Shown in pieces: positions 1-7,642 of a DNA stretch of 64,000 nt. The translations under genes and the position numbers were made by a program. The DNA is from JAFALK01 sp036500605. GTDB taxonomy: Bacteria > Pseudomonadota > Gammaproteobacteria > Burkholderiales > Burkholderiaceae_C. Within the stretch, counting starts at the first letter, position 1. The number at the start of each line of letters is the position of its first letter. The stretch covers positions 57,828 through 121,827 of the forward strand of contig DASYBU010000022.1 of NCBI GenBank assembly GCA_036500605.1. The letters run 5' to 3'. A model generated the notes under the pieces. That model was not told the origin of the DNA. It did no database searches and saw only the letters and a list, made by a program, of their open reading frames with translations.

Positions 1-276
1 ACGGTGCGACAGAACGGCACCAACGGCACCGACCACGGTCGTGGCAATGTGATGTGGTTGCTCGGTGGCCCGGTCAATGGCGGCCGCATGCTGGGCGAAT
101 GGCCGGGCCTGGATCAATCGGCCTTGATCGACGGGCGCGATCTGGCCGTGGTCAGCGATTTCCGCTCGGTGCTCTCACCCATCCTGCAAAGGCATTTGGG
201 CCTGAGCGACGCGGGCGTGGCGCAGGTCTTCCCCAACGGCCCCACAGGACTGCACGCCCAACTGCTCCGCGCCTAG
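1..276 (+). CDS. DUF1501 family protein, C-terminal part (5' end outside window)
   Basis: The frame is open from base 1 and ends at 276, so only the last 91 residues are present. The sequence GTDHGRGNVMWLLGGPVNGG followed by a DGRDLAVVSDFRSVL-type stretch is typical of the C-terminus of DUF1501 proteins. These are exported, sulfatase-fold-like proteins of unknown activity that usually sit beside a DUF1800 gene. The GTG at base 4 is only an internal valine codon, not a start. Neighbours to the left cannot be seen. The family call is from recognition of the conserved tail. Confidence 0.8.
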   Translation, partial: TVRQNGTNGTDHGRGNVMWLLGGPVNGGRMLGEWPGLDQSALIDGRDLAVVSDFRSVLSPILQRHLGLSDAGVAQVFPNGPTGLHAQLLRA

Positions 277-304
277 CGTTCCGCAAGAAACCAGTGCCCG
301 AAAA

Positions 305-375
305 GCCGGAGTGTTCCTGCCCCTGACCGCCGACATCAGCGGGTTAGAGGTGGTTAGGGGCAGGGACGCTCCGGC
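305..375. repeat. Long imperfect inverted repeat between convergent genes
   Basis: Bases 305-324 and 356-375 are inverted copies of 20 bp with only two differences. Both differences can be G-U pairs if the element is transcribed. The loop is 31 nt. It lies between the stop of the DUF1501 gene (276) and the stop of the opposing gene (411), so it may end transcription from either side. It has no clear T-tract, so a rho-independent terminator is not certain. Confidence 0.6.
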
Positions 376-410
376 GGGCCAGAGCAATCCAGGCAAACGC
401 GTTTTCCGCG

Positions 411-1283
411 TCACCAAGCTGCAGCGCCATTCATTGAGCGGCGGCGCACGCCGACCATCGCCAGCAGTCCGATGCCGACGAGCCACGGGGTGCCGATCAC
501 CGGAACAGCACTGACCTCGGCTGCCACCAGAGACGTCGCATCGTCCCAGCCCGTCACGAAGGTGTGCGAGGCATCGACCCAGCCGCCATTCGTGCCCGGC
601 GTCTGCAGCAGGGCGCGGACCCAGATCGACTCGCCCGGGTCGAGGGTCACGCTGACCGATGCCATGCCGCTGCCGGCCGCCGTATCGGCAGCGTCGCTGT
701 AAGAGCCCAGGCCGAGCGAGACATAACCGGGCAACGTGACGTAGTCCGTGAACAGCATGTTGAAGTTGTCCTCGGCGCTTGAGCCGACCGAGATGGCACT
801 GTCCGACAGCGTGAAGATCTCGATCTCGGCATTGACGCCCGCGCCCACATCCGCGGCGTAGCTGCCGGTGATCGACTGCGCGTAGGTCAGCTCGCCGCCG
901 AAGGTGCGCGTCGTCGTCGTGGCGCCGGTGTAGATGTAGCGCTGCAGGGCGACCGAGTTGGTGTTGGTCCGCGCGCCGATCTCGCCGCTGGCACCGGCCT
1001 TGAGCACGGGCGCGCCCACTACGCCGGAGAGCGCCACGCTGCCTGAGGCCGTGCCATAGCCCGCGACGCTGAGGTTCGCGGAGCTCTGCGGCGCGCCGGC
1101 CGAGCCGCCGTACTGGCTGTAGAGGATCGGCGAAATCTCATCACAGCCCGAAACGCCGGTCACGGTGCAACTGCGCGCGGTCACCAGTTCCGCCGTGCCG
1201 GCGGTGATGAGGTCGGCGCGCGCGGACGGTGCGGCCAACAGACCGGCCAACAAGCCGGGGATCAGAAAGCGTTGGACGAGCAT
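411..1283 (-). CDS. Secreted protein with PEP-CTERM-like C-terminal anchor
   Basis: The protein has 290 residues if started at 1283, where MLVQRFLIPGLLAGLLAAP gives a clean signal peptide ending near ARA-DL. A further 43 residues could be read upstream to 1412 but would bury the signal peptide. The body is rich in Ser, Gly, Ala and Thr, as in secreted or surface proteins. The last ~30 residues have a short hydrophobic span (WLVGIGLLAMVGV) followed by RRR. This resembles PEP-CTERM/VPXXX-CTERM sorting tails, but no PEP motif is present. Function unknown. It is divergent from the efflux operon and shares its upstream region. Confidence 0.65.
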   Translation of the reverse strand: MLVQRFLIPGLLAGLLAAPSARADLITAGTAELVTARSCTVTGVSGCDEISPILYSQYGGSAGAPQSSANLSVAGYGTASGSVALSGVVGAPVLKAGASGEIGARTNTNSVALQRYIYTGATTTTRTFGGELTYAQSITGSYAADVGAGVNAEIEIFTLSDSAISVGSSAEDNFNMLFTDYVTLPGYVSLGLGSYSDAADTAAGSGMASVSVTLDPGESIWVRALLQTPGTNGGWVDASHTFVTGWDDATSLVAAEVSAVPVIGTPWLVGIGLLAMVGVRRRSMNGAAAW

Positions 1284-1359
1284 GGCGACTCCCGAATCGT
1301 GTGAAGCCAGTTTCACAGCTGCCGGGCGATATTCGCGCGGGCGATCTCCCCACTCCATA

Positions 1360-1424
1360 GGACAAACCAGAATGCCGGGCGTCCGGCATAGGCGGTTGAG
1401 ACTGTCCGCCACTGTCCGCGGACA
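1360..1424 (+). promoter_or_regulatory. Candidate enhancer sites for a sigma-54 activator
   Basis: The perfect 12-bp palindrome TGTCCGCGGACA lies at 1413-1424. A second half-site, ACTGTCCGCC, lies at 1401-1410, and a GGACA half-site at 1360-1364. A separate perfect inverted repeat (ATGCCGG, 4-nt gap, CCGGCAT) covers 1372-1389. The palindrome ends about 44 bp before the -24 element at 1468. Palindromic sites in this position are typical binding sites of NtrC-type activators. The likely binder is the regulator at 7643-8983, by inference from linkage. Confidence 0.55.
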
Positions 1425-1467
1425 ATGGAATCAAGCCTAAGTGTTTGATTTGCCGTGCAAACATAAC

Positions 1468-1483
1468 TGGCATGTTCATTGCA
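1468..1483 (+). promoter_or_regulatory. Sigma-54 (-24/-12) promoter of the efflux operon
   Basis: TGGCATGTTCATTGCA matches the RpoN consensus TGGCAC-N5-TTGCA. The essential GG and GC dinucleotides are exactly 10 bp apart (1469-1470 and 1481-1482). The site lies 36 bp upstream of the adaptor start at 1519. The operon carries its own sigma-54 activator gene, which supports the call. Confidence 0.75.
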
Positions 1484-1518
1484 CTCTGTCCGTGTAACAA
1501 GCACCCGAACAGAACGCA

Positions 1519-2790
1519 ATGATCCGAGACACTTCTGCCCAAGACCGCGTGATCGAAGCGCAGCCCCTGCTCAAGCGCCGCAGCGTGATGATCGGCGCGG
1601 GCATCGCCGCCATCGTCCTGGTGGCGCTGGCCATCCCGAGCCTGCAACGCGCGCTTTCCTCCAGCACTTCGGTCAGCGCCTCGCGGCTGTCCTTCTCCAA
1701 GGTTGAAGTCGGCGCCTTTGTGCGCGACATCGCCGGCGAGGGCAAGGTCGTGGCAGCCAACAGCCCGACGCTTTATGCACCGAGCAACGGCGCGGTCACC
1801 GTGCTCGTGCACGCTGGAGATCAAGTCAAGAAGGGCCAGGTGCTGGCGCGCGTGGACAGCCCGGACCTGGCCGCCAAGCTCGCGCAGGAGCGCTCGAACG
1901 CCGATGCCATGCGTGCCGATGTGCTGCGCGCTCAGGTCGAGGCGCGCCAGCAGAGCGCGCAGCTGCAAGGCGACTACGAGAACGCCAACATCGATTTCAA
2001 GACCGCGCAGACCGATCTGGACCGCCAGACGCAGGCCTTCAAGGCCGGCGCCGCGGCCGGCATGCAGGTCGACCATGCGCGCGACACGCTTGAAAAGGCT
2101 CGCATCACATTGGCCCACGCGACGGGCAACCGCTCGCTCAAGGAAGACAGCCTCAAGTTCGACGTGCAGTCGAAGCAGGCCGCGCTGGACCGCCAGCTGC
2201 TGATGGTCAAGGACCTCGAGCGCCAGACCGACGATCTGCAGATGCGTTCGCCCGTCGATGGCCAGGTCGGCCAGCTGCTGATCGCCGAGCATGCCACCGT
2301 GGCCAAGGATGCGCAGGTGCTGACCGTGATCGACCTGACCGGCATGGAAGTGCAGATGCAGGTGGCCGAAAGCTTTGCGCGCGATCTGGCCATCGGCATG
2401 AGCGGCGACATCAGCGGCAACGGCAATACCTGGAAGGGCAAGGTCAGCTCGATCTCGCCCGAAGTCGTGAACAACGAAGTGGCGGCGCGGCTGCGCTTTG
2501 ACGGCGCCCAGCCCGAAGCGCTGCGCCAGAACCAGCGCCTCTCGGTGCGCGTGCTGCTCGACCAACGCGATCACGTCACGTTCCTGCGCCGAGGCAGCTT
2601 TGTGGACGAGTTGGGCGGTACCTCCGTCTATGTGATGCGCGACGGCCAGGCCGAGAAAGTGCCGGTGCGCCTCGGTGCGCGCAGCCTGGACAAGGTCGAG
2701 GTGCTGTCCGGCCTCAAGGTCGGCGATGAGGTGGTGATCTCGGGGGCGGATGCCTTCAACGGCGCCGCTCGCGTCACGGTCAGCAGATAA
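1519..2790 (+). CDS. HlyD/MacA-like periplasmic adaptor of a tripartite efflux pump
   Basis: This 423-residue membrane fusion protein should link the inner-membrane ABC permeases to the TolC-like channel encoded two genes on. It has a short cytoplasmic start, one membrane span near residues 28-46, a biotinyl-lipoyl half around residues 85-115 (VLVHAGDQVKKGQVLARVDS), a long coiled-coil hairpin at about 115-240, and a second lipoyl half (MRSPVDGQVGQLL) leading to beta-barrel domains. Domain order and length fit the family. It is the first gene after the sigma-54 promoter, so it starts the operon. The transported substrate cannot be deduced. Confidence 0.9.
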   Translation: MIRDTSAQDRVIEAQPLLKRRSVMIGAGIAAIVLVALAIPSLQRALSSSTSVSASRLSFSKVEVGAFVRDIAGEGKVVAANSPTLYAPSNGAVTVLVHAGDQVKKGQVLARVDSPDLAAKLAQERSNADAMRADVLRAQVEARQQSAQLQGDYENANIDFKTAQTDLDRQTQAFKAGAAAGMQVDHARDTLEKARITLAHATGNRSLKEDSLKFDVQSKQAALDRQLLMVKDLERQTDDLQMRSPVDGQVGQLLIAEHATVAKDAQVLTVIDLTGMEVQMQVAESFARDLAIGMSGDISGNGNTWKGKVSSISPEVVNNEVAARLRFDGAQPEALRQNQRLSVRVLLDQRDHVTFLRRGSFVDELGGTSVYVMRDGQAEKVPVRLGARSLDKVEVLSGLKVGDEVVISGADAFNGAARVTVSR

Positions 2791-2844
2791 GCAATCAGAT
2801 AGGCAAGCAAGCTAGCCAGCCAGCAATCAAGCAAGGAGAACGCA

Positions 2845-3558
2845 ATGTTGAACATGCAAGGACTGTCCAAGGTCTACCGCACCGAGATGGTCGAAACCTA
2901 CGCGCTGCGTCAGTTTGACCTGAACGTCAGCGAGGGCGAATTCGTCGCCGTCACGGGCCCCTCGGGCTCGGGCAAGACCACCTTCCTGACGATCGCCGGC
3001 CTTCTCGAAGCGTTCACCGGCGGCAGCTACACGCTCGACGGCGTGGACGTGAGCCGCATGAATGACACGCAGCGCTCGCGCATCCGCAACGAGAAGATCG
3101 GCTTCATCTTCCAGGCCTTCAACCTGATCCCGGACCTGAACGTGCTGGACAACATCGAAGTGCCGCTTCGCTACCGCGGCATGAGCGGCGCCGAGCGCAA
3201 GAAGCGCGCGGCCGATGCGCTGGCGCGCGTGGGCTTGTCGGCCCGCGCCAAGCACTACCCGGCCGAGCTTTCGGGCGGCCAGCAGCAACGCGTGGCGATT
3301 GCGCGCGCCTTGGCCGGCAGCCCGCGCCTGCTGCTGGCGGACGAACCGACCGGCAATCTCGACAGCTCGATGGCCCGCAGCGTGATGGACCTGCTCGAAG
3401 AGCTGCACCGCGACGGCGCCACCATCGTGATGGTCACGCATGATCCGCAGCTTGCCGCGCGTGCGCAGCGCAATGTGCATGTGATCGACGGGCAGGTGGT
3501 GGACATCGCCTCCGAGCTGCGCATGGATCCGGTGCTCCTGCGAGGCACGCCCGCATGA
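2845..3558 (+). CDS. MacB/LolD-type ABC transporter ATP-binding protein
   Basis: This 237-residue ATPase is the energy module of the pump. Walker A is GPSGSGKT at about residues 38-45, the signature is LSGGQQQRVAIARALA, and Walker B is LLLADEPTGNLD, the usual form in the MacB/LolD/FtsE group. A strong ribosome site (AAGGAGA) precedes the ATG. The ATP-binding domain is separate from the permeases, unlike E. coli MacB where they are fused. It overlaps the TolC-like gene by 4 bp (ATGA), so the two are probably translationally coupled. Confidence 0.93.
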   Translation: MLNMQGLSKVYRTEMVETYALRQFDLNVSEGEFVAVTGPSGSGKTTFLTIAGLLEAFTGGSYTLDGVDVSRMNDTQRSRIRNEKIGFIFQAFNLIPDLNVLDNIEVPLRYRGMSGAERKKRAADALARVGLSARAKHYPAELSGGQQQRVAIARALAGSPRLLLADEPTGNLDSSMARSVMDLLEELHRDGATIVMVTHDPQLAARAQRNVHVIDGQVVDIASELRMDPVLLRGTPA

Positions 3559-4838
3559 AGCGTCTGCTTGCATCAATCGTTGCGACGGCGCTGCTTGCGC
3601 CGATGCTCGCATCGGCTGAGAACCTGCTCGACGTTTACGCTCAGGCGCGCGCGGCCGATCCCGTGCTGGCCGCGGCTGATGCGGCGCGCGGCGTGCAAGC
3701 CGAGCTGGCCGTACAGGCGCGCGCCAGGCTGCTGCCGCAGTGGAACGCCAGCGCGGCCGACTACCGCTCGCGCCCCGACGATTCGAGCGGCAACACGCTG
3801 GCCAGCCACATCAGCCAGACGCTCATCGACCTGGGCCAGCTGCGCTCGCTCGACACCGCGCAGACGCTGCTCTCGGCCCAGGACGCCCAGCTGCGTGCGG
3901 CCGAACAGGATTTGCGCGCCCGCGTCGCCGCCGCCTATTTCGGCGTGCTCTCGGCGCAGGCCAGCCTGACCACGGCCGAGGCCAATGAGAGCGCCTTTGC
4001 GCAGCAGGTCGAACAAGCCAAGAGCCGTTTTGATTCGGGCCTCTCGGCCGCGGTCGACGTGGAGCAGGCGCGCGCCTATGCGCAACTGGCGCGCGGTGGC
4101 ACCGTGCAAGCGCGCCAGAGCCTGGCTGATGCTCGCGAGGCCCTGGCCCAGATCACGGGTCGCTCGCCCGGCACCTTGCAGCCTCTCGTGGCCGATCTGC
4201 CCGCGCTGCCACCGCAGCCCAGCGATCCGCAGGCCTGGGTCGCTCGCGCACTGGCCAGCAATCCGGCCCTCTCCGCGCAGCAACTGCAGGTCGAGGCCAG
4301 CAGCCACGCTGTGGCGGCCGCGCGCGCCGCGCATCTGCCGACGCTGACCTTGGGCGTGGACACCTCGCGCCAACGCGGCAACGGGATCTACCTGCCCACC
4401 GATCTGCGCACCAGCACGCAGTTCGGTGTGACGCTCAACATTCCGATCTTTGCCGGCGGCGCCACGCAATCGCAGGTGCGCCAGGCCAGCCTGCAACGCG
4501 AATCGCAACGCGACCAGGCCGAGATCGTGCGCCGCGCGCTGATCCGCGAAGTCAACGGCGAGTACCAGGCCGTGCTGGCGGGCGTGGCGCAGATGGAAGC
4601 GGGCCGCGCGGCCACGCTGGCGGCCGACAAGGCCGTTGAATCGACGCGCGCCGGCCAGGAGCTCGGCACGCGCACGATGACCGATCTGCTGCTCGGCATC
4701 CAGACCCAGGCGCAGGCGCAGAACGCTTATGAACAGGCGCGCCATCGCTACGTGCTCGCCACGCTGCTGCTGCAACAAGCCGCCGGCTCGCTGGGCGACG
4801 CTGAACTCGCCGCCGTCAACTCTTTGCTGAAGGACTGA
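3555..4838 (+). CDS. TolC-family outer-membrane channel protein
   Basis: This 427-residue outer-membrane efflux protein has a signal peptide (MKRLLASIVATALLAPMLASA) and two repeats rich in Ala, Gln and Arg. These are the long helices and strands of the TolC fold. Length and composition fit TolC/CusC-type proteins. It lies inside the operon, between the ATPase and the permeases, so the pump has a dedicated exit duct. The start overlaps the ATPase stop. It most resembles the TolC-type secretion channels and shows no lipobox. Confidence 0.9.
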   Translation: MKRLLASIVATALLAPMLASAENLLDVYAQARAADPVLAAADAARGVQAELAVQARARLLPQWNASAADYRSRPDDSSGNTLASHISQTLIDLGQLRSLDTAQTLLSAQDAQLRAAEQDLRARVAAAYFGVLSAQASLTTAEANESAFAQQVEQAKSRFDSGLSAAVDVEQARAYAQLARGGTVQARQSLADAREALAQITGRSPGTLQPLVADLPALPPQPSDPQAWVARALASNPALSAQQLQVEASSHAVAAARAAHLPTLTLGVDTSRQRGNGIYLPTDLRTSTQFGVTLNIPIFAGGATQSQVRQASLQRESQRDQAEIVRRALIREVNGEYQAVLAGVAQMEAGRAATLAADKAVESTRAGQELGTRTMTDLLLGIQTQAQAQNAYEQARHRYVLATLLLQQAAGSLGDAELAAVNSLLKD

Positions 4839-6157
4839 TGACCATGTTGGCCTACTACCTCGAACTCGGCTTTCGCAGCCTGCGCAGCTCGCGCGGCCTG
4901 ACCGTGCTGATGCTGCTGTCCATCGCGATGGGCGTGGCCGCGTGCATGACCACGCTGACGGTTTTCCACGCGCTGTCGAGCGACCCGATCCCCGAGAAGA
5001 GCAGCCAGCTCTTCAACGTGCAGCTCGACGACCAGTTGATGCGCGACTTCAAGCCCAATGACGAGCCCGATCTGCAGCTCACGCGCTTCGATGCCGAGAC
5101 GCTGCTGCGCGAGAAGCGTGGCGTGCACCAGGTGATGATGACCGGCGGCAATATCGCTGTGGACCCGGCCGGTTCGGGCAAGAACGACTCGCCGCCTTTC
5201 TTCGCCCGCTCGCGCTACACCACGGCCGATTTCTTCGGCATGTTCAACACGCCCTTCCTGTACGGCAGCGGCTGGAGCGCGGCCGACGACGAAGCCAAGG
5301 CGCGCGTGGCGGTGATCTCGCGCGAGCTCAATGAACAGCTCTTCGGCGGCGCCGATTCACGCGGCAAGATCCTGCGCCTGCGCGACAAGGACCTGACCAT
5401 CGTCGGCGTGCTCAACGACTGGCGTCCCGCCCCGCATTACTTTGACGTCACGCTGGGCGCTTATGCGAAGCCGGCCGACCTGTATGTGCCGATCCAGACC
5501 TCCTTCGATCTGAAGTTCGGCCGCAGCGGCAATATGGATTGCTGGGGCAATTCGCCCGGCGGTGATTCGCTTGCGCTGGCCGCGCCTTGCTCGTGGCTCC
5601 AGTACTGGGTGCAGCTCGACACGCCGCAGCAACTCAAGGACTACCGCGACTACCTCGTGCATTACGCCGAGGCGCAGAAGGCCGCCGGCCGCTTTGAGCG
5701 TCCGCCCAATGCGCGCGTGCGCCCGGTGATGGAATGGCTCGATGTGCAGAAGGTCATCCCCAACGACACGCGTCTGCAGGTGCTGCTCGCCTTCGGCTTC
5801 CTGATCGTCTGCCTGACCAATGCCGTGGGCCTGCTGCTGGCCAAGTGCCTGCGCCGCTCCAGCGAGATCGGCGTGCGCCGTGCGCTCGGCGCGCCGCGCA
5901 GTGCGATCTTCATGCAGTTCCTGATCGAAGCCGGCAGCCTCGGCCTGGCCGGCGGCGCGCTCGGTCTGGTGCTGACCTGGATCGGCTTGTGGCTGGTTCG
6001 TCAAGGCCCATCCAGCTATGCGCAACTCGCGCAACTCGACTTTGAAATGTTGGCCACGACGCTGATGCTGGCCGTGGTCTCGAGCCTGGCCGCCGGTCTC
6101 CTGCCGGCCTGGCGCGCTTGCCAGGTCACGCCCGCTCTTCAACTCAAGGCTCAGTGA
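4838..6157 (+). CDS. MacB/FtsX-type ABC permease 1
   Basis: This 439-residue inner-membrane protein has the MacB layout: one N-terminal span near residues 22-44, a large periplasmic domain (about 45-310), and three C-terminal spans (around 317-338, 362-388 and 405-425). Between spans it has the FtsX-type cytoplasmic motif EIGVRRALGAPR. The start overlaps the TolC-like stop (TGATG); a second ATG lies 6 bp later. With the next gene it probably forms a heterodimeric permease. The substrate is unknown; relatives export peptides, lipoproteins or macrolides. Confidence 0.88.
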   Translation: MTMLAYYLELGFRSLRSSRGLTVLMLLSIAMGVAACMTTLTVFHALSSDPIPEKSSQLFNVQLDDQLMRDFKPNDEPDLQLTRFDAETLLREKRGVHQVMMTGGNIAVDPAGSGKNDSPPFFARSRYTTADFFGMFNTPFLYGSGWSAADDEAKARVAVISRELNEQLFGGADSRGKILRLRDKDLTIVGVLNDWRPAPHYFDVTLGAYAKPADLYVPIQTSFDLKFGRSGNMDCWGNSPGGDSLALAAPCSWLQYWVQLDTPQQLKDYRDYLVHYAEAQKAAGRFERPPNARVRPVMEWLDVQKVIPNDTRLQVLLAFGFLIVCLTNAVGLLLAKCLRRSSEIGVRRALGAPRSAIFMQFLIEAGSLGLAGGALGLVLTWIGLWLVRQGPSSYAQLAQLDFEMLATTLMLAVVSSLAAGLLPAWRACQVTPALQLKAQ

Positions 6158-6166
6158 GGACACATC

Positions 6167-7393
6167 ATGGACATCCTTCCGATCCTCTCCACGCTCAAGC
6201 GTCACAAGACCGCTGCGGGCCTGATCATCCTGCAGATCGCACTGACCTGCGCCATCGTCTGCAACGCGCTGTTCCTGATCAGCGAGCGCATCGCCACCAT
6301 CAATGCGCCGAGCTATATGGCCGATGATGAGCTGATCGTGCTGGGCGTCTCCGGCATGCGGCGTGACGAGAACGGCGACGCGCAGACGCGGGCCGATCTG
6401 GTTGCGCTCAAACAGGTACCCGGCGTCAAGAGCGTGTTCATCACCAACCAGATGCCCTTCGGCGAGAACTCCAACAACTCCGGCGTCAAGCTGAAGCCCG
6501 GAGAAACGGAACGCAACCTGCTGGTGGCCTCGCAATACGCCGTGAACGAGGACTGGTTGCCGACGCTGGGCCTGCGCCTGGCAGAGGGCCGCGACTTCAC
6601 GCCCGAGGAATACGTGGACAGCAAGGTCACCGATCAGGAAGACCCGAAGATCCCGGCCATCATCATCAACAAGTTCATGGCGGATCGGCTGTTCCCCGGT
6701 GAATCGGCGCTCGGCAAATCGGTCTATGTCATCGGCAAGGATCCGCAGCGCGTGGTCGGCGTGCTGGCCGAGCTGATCCCGCCGTATCCGAAGGCGAATG
6801 CCGCCAGCCAGGACCGCTACGGCATGGTGTTGCCGATCCGCCCGACCTATCGCGGTGGCTATTTCATGGTCCGCACCGATGCGGCGCAGCGTGATGCCGT
6901 GATGAAGGCGAGCATTGCCGCGCTGAACAAGAGCAGCCTCGGCATCAAGCGCGTCGTGCGCTATCAGAAGCTCTTCAGCGACATGCGCAGCGAGTTCTAC
7001 CAGCAGGACCGCTCGATGGTCTGGCTGCTCTGCGGCGTCTGCGTGGGCCTGCTGATCGTGACGGCCTTCGGCATCGTCGGCCTGGCGAGCTTCTGGGTCC
7101 AGCAGCGCACCCGCATGATCGGCACGCGGCGCGCCCTGGGCGCCACGCGCGGCCAGATCCTGCGCTACTTCCAGACCGAGAACTTCATGCTCTCGACCGT
7201 CGGCATCGTGCTCGGCATGGTGGCGGCCTACGGCATCAGCCTGGCCCTGATGCGCAGCTACGAGCTGCCGCGCCTGCCGCTGTACTACCTGCCCGTCGGC
7301 GCCGTGATCCTGTGGCTGCTCGGCCAGATCGCGGTGTGGGCACCGGCGCGGCGTGCGGCGATGTTGCCGCCGGTGGCTGCGTTGCGCGCATGA
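6167..7393 (+). CDS. MacB/FtsX-type ABC permease 2
   Basis: The second permease has 408 residues and the same topology as its neighbour: one N-terminal span, a periplasmic domain (about 45-280), then three spans. Its FtsX-type motif is MIGTRRALGATRGQIL. It starts 9 bp after permease 1 and is similar in layout but clearly different in sequence, which argues for a heterodimer rather than a recent duplicate. It is the last structural gene of the efflux operon. The two-component genes follow after 249 bp. Confidence 0.88.
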   Translation: MDILPILSTLKRHKTAAGLIILQIALTCAIVCNALFLISERIATINAPSYMADDELIVLGVSGMRRDENGDAQTRADLVALKQVPGVKSVFITNQMPFGENSNNSGVKLKPGETERNLLVASQYAVNEDWLPTLGLRLAEGRDFTPEEYVDSKVTDQEDPKIPAIIINKFMADRLFPGESALGKSVYVIGKDPQRVVGVLAELIPPYPKANAASQDRYGMVLPIRPTYRGGYFMVRTDAAQRDAVMKASIAALNKSSLGIKRVVRYQKLFSDMRSEFYQQDRSMVWLLCGVCVGLLIVTAFGIVGLASFWVQQRTRMIGTRRALGATRGQILRYFQTENFMLSTVGIVLGMVAAYGISLALMRSYELPRLPLYYLPVGAVILWLLGQIAVWAPARRAAMLPPVAALRA

Positions 7394-7507
7394 GCTGCAC
7401 GAACGTTTTGCCGAGCTTGGCAAGACGTTCGCCAGGTCATGACCATTTTCCTGACATCGGGAGAATGCTCGTGATCGCGCGAGCTGGTGACGCACGTTCT
7501 TGTATTC

Positions 7508-7576
7508 ATCCTGTACATCCTGTTCATCCATGTAAAAAATTCGGGTTTGGACATGGATGAACAGGATGTACAGGAT
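7508..7576. repeat. Perfect 26-bp inverted repeat (repetitive intergenic hairpin)
   Basis: Bases 7508-7533 and 7551-7576 are exact reverse complements, with a 17-nt loop. The arms contain repeats of CATCCTGT. Elements with this CATCCTGT/ACAGGATG pattern occur between genes in many unrelated bacterial genomes, as I recall, so this is likely a dispersed palindromic repeat. It sits between the efflux permease and the regulator gene and could weaken readthrough. It is not followed by a run of T, so it is not a classical terminator. Confidence 0.85.
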
Positions 7577-7642
7577 AAGAAAATTGGCCTGTACCGCGCG
7601 ATGCGGTGAATGCCGGGGATGAGCGCTGCTACGCTCTCGGAC

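Noticed and set aside
1141..2574. Minus-strand open frame of 477 codons opposite the adaptor gene
   Set aside because: It is the reverse shadow of a high-GC gene. The product is His/Ala/Arg/Leu-rich with no family features, while the plus strand encodes a clear HlyD protein.
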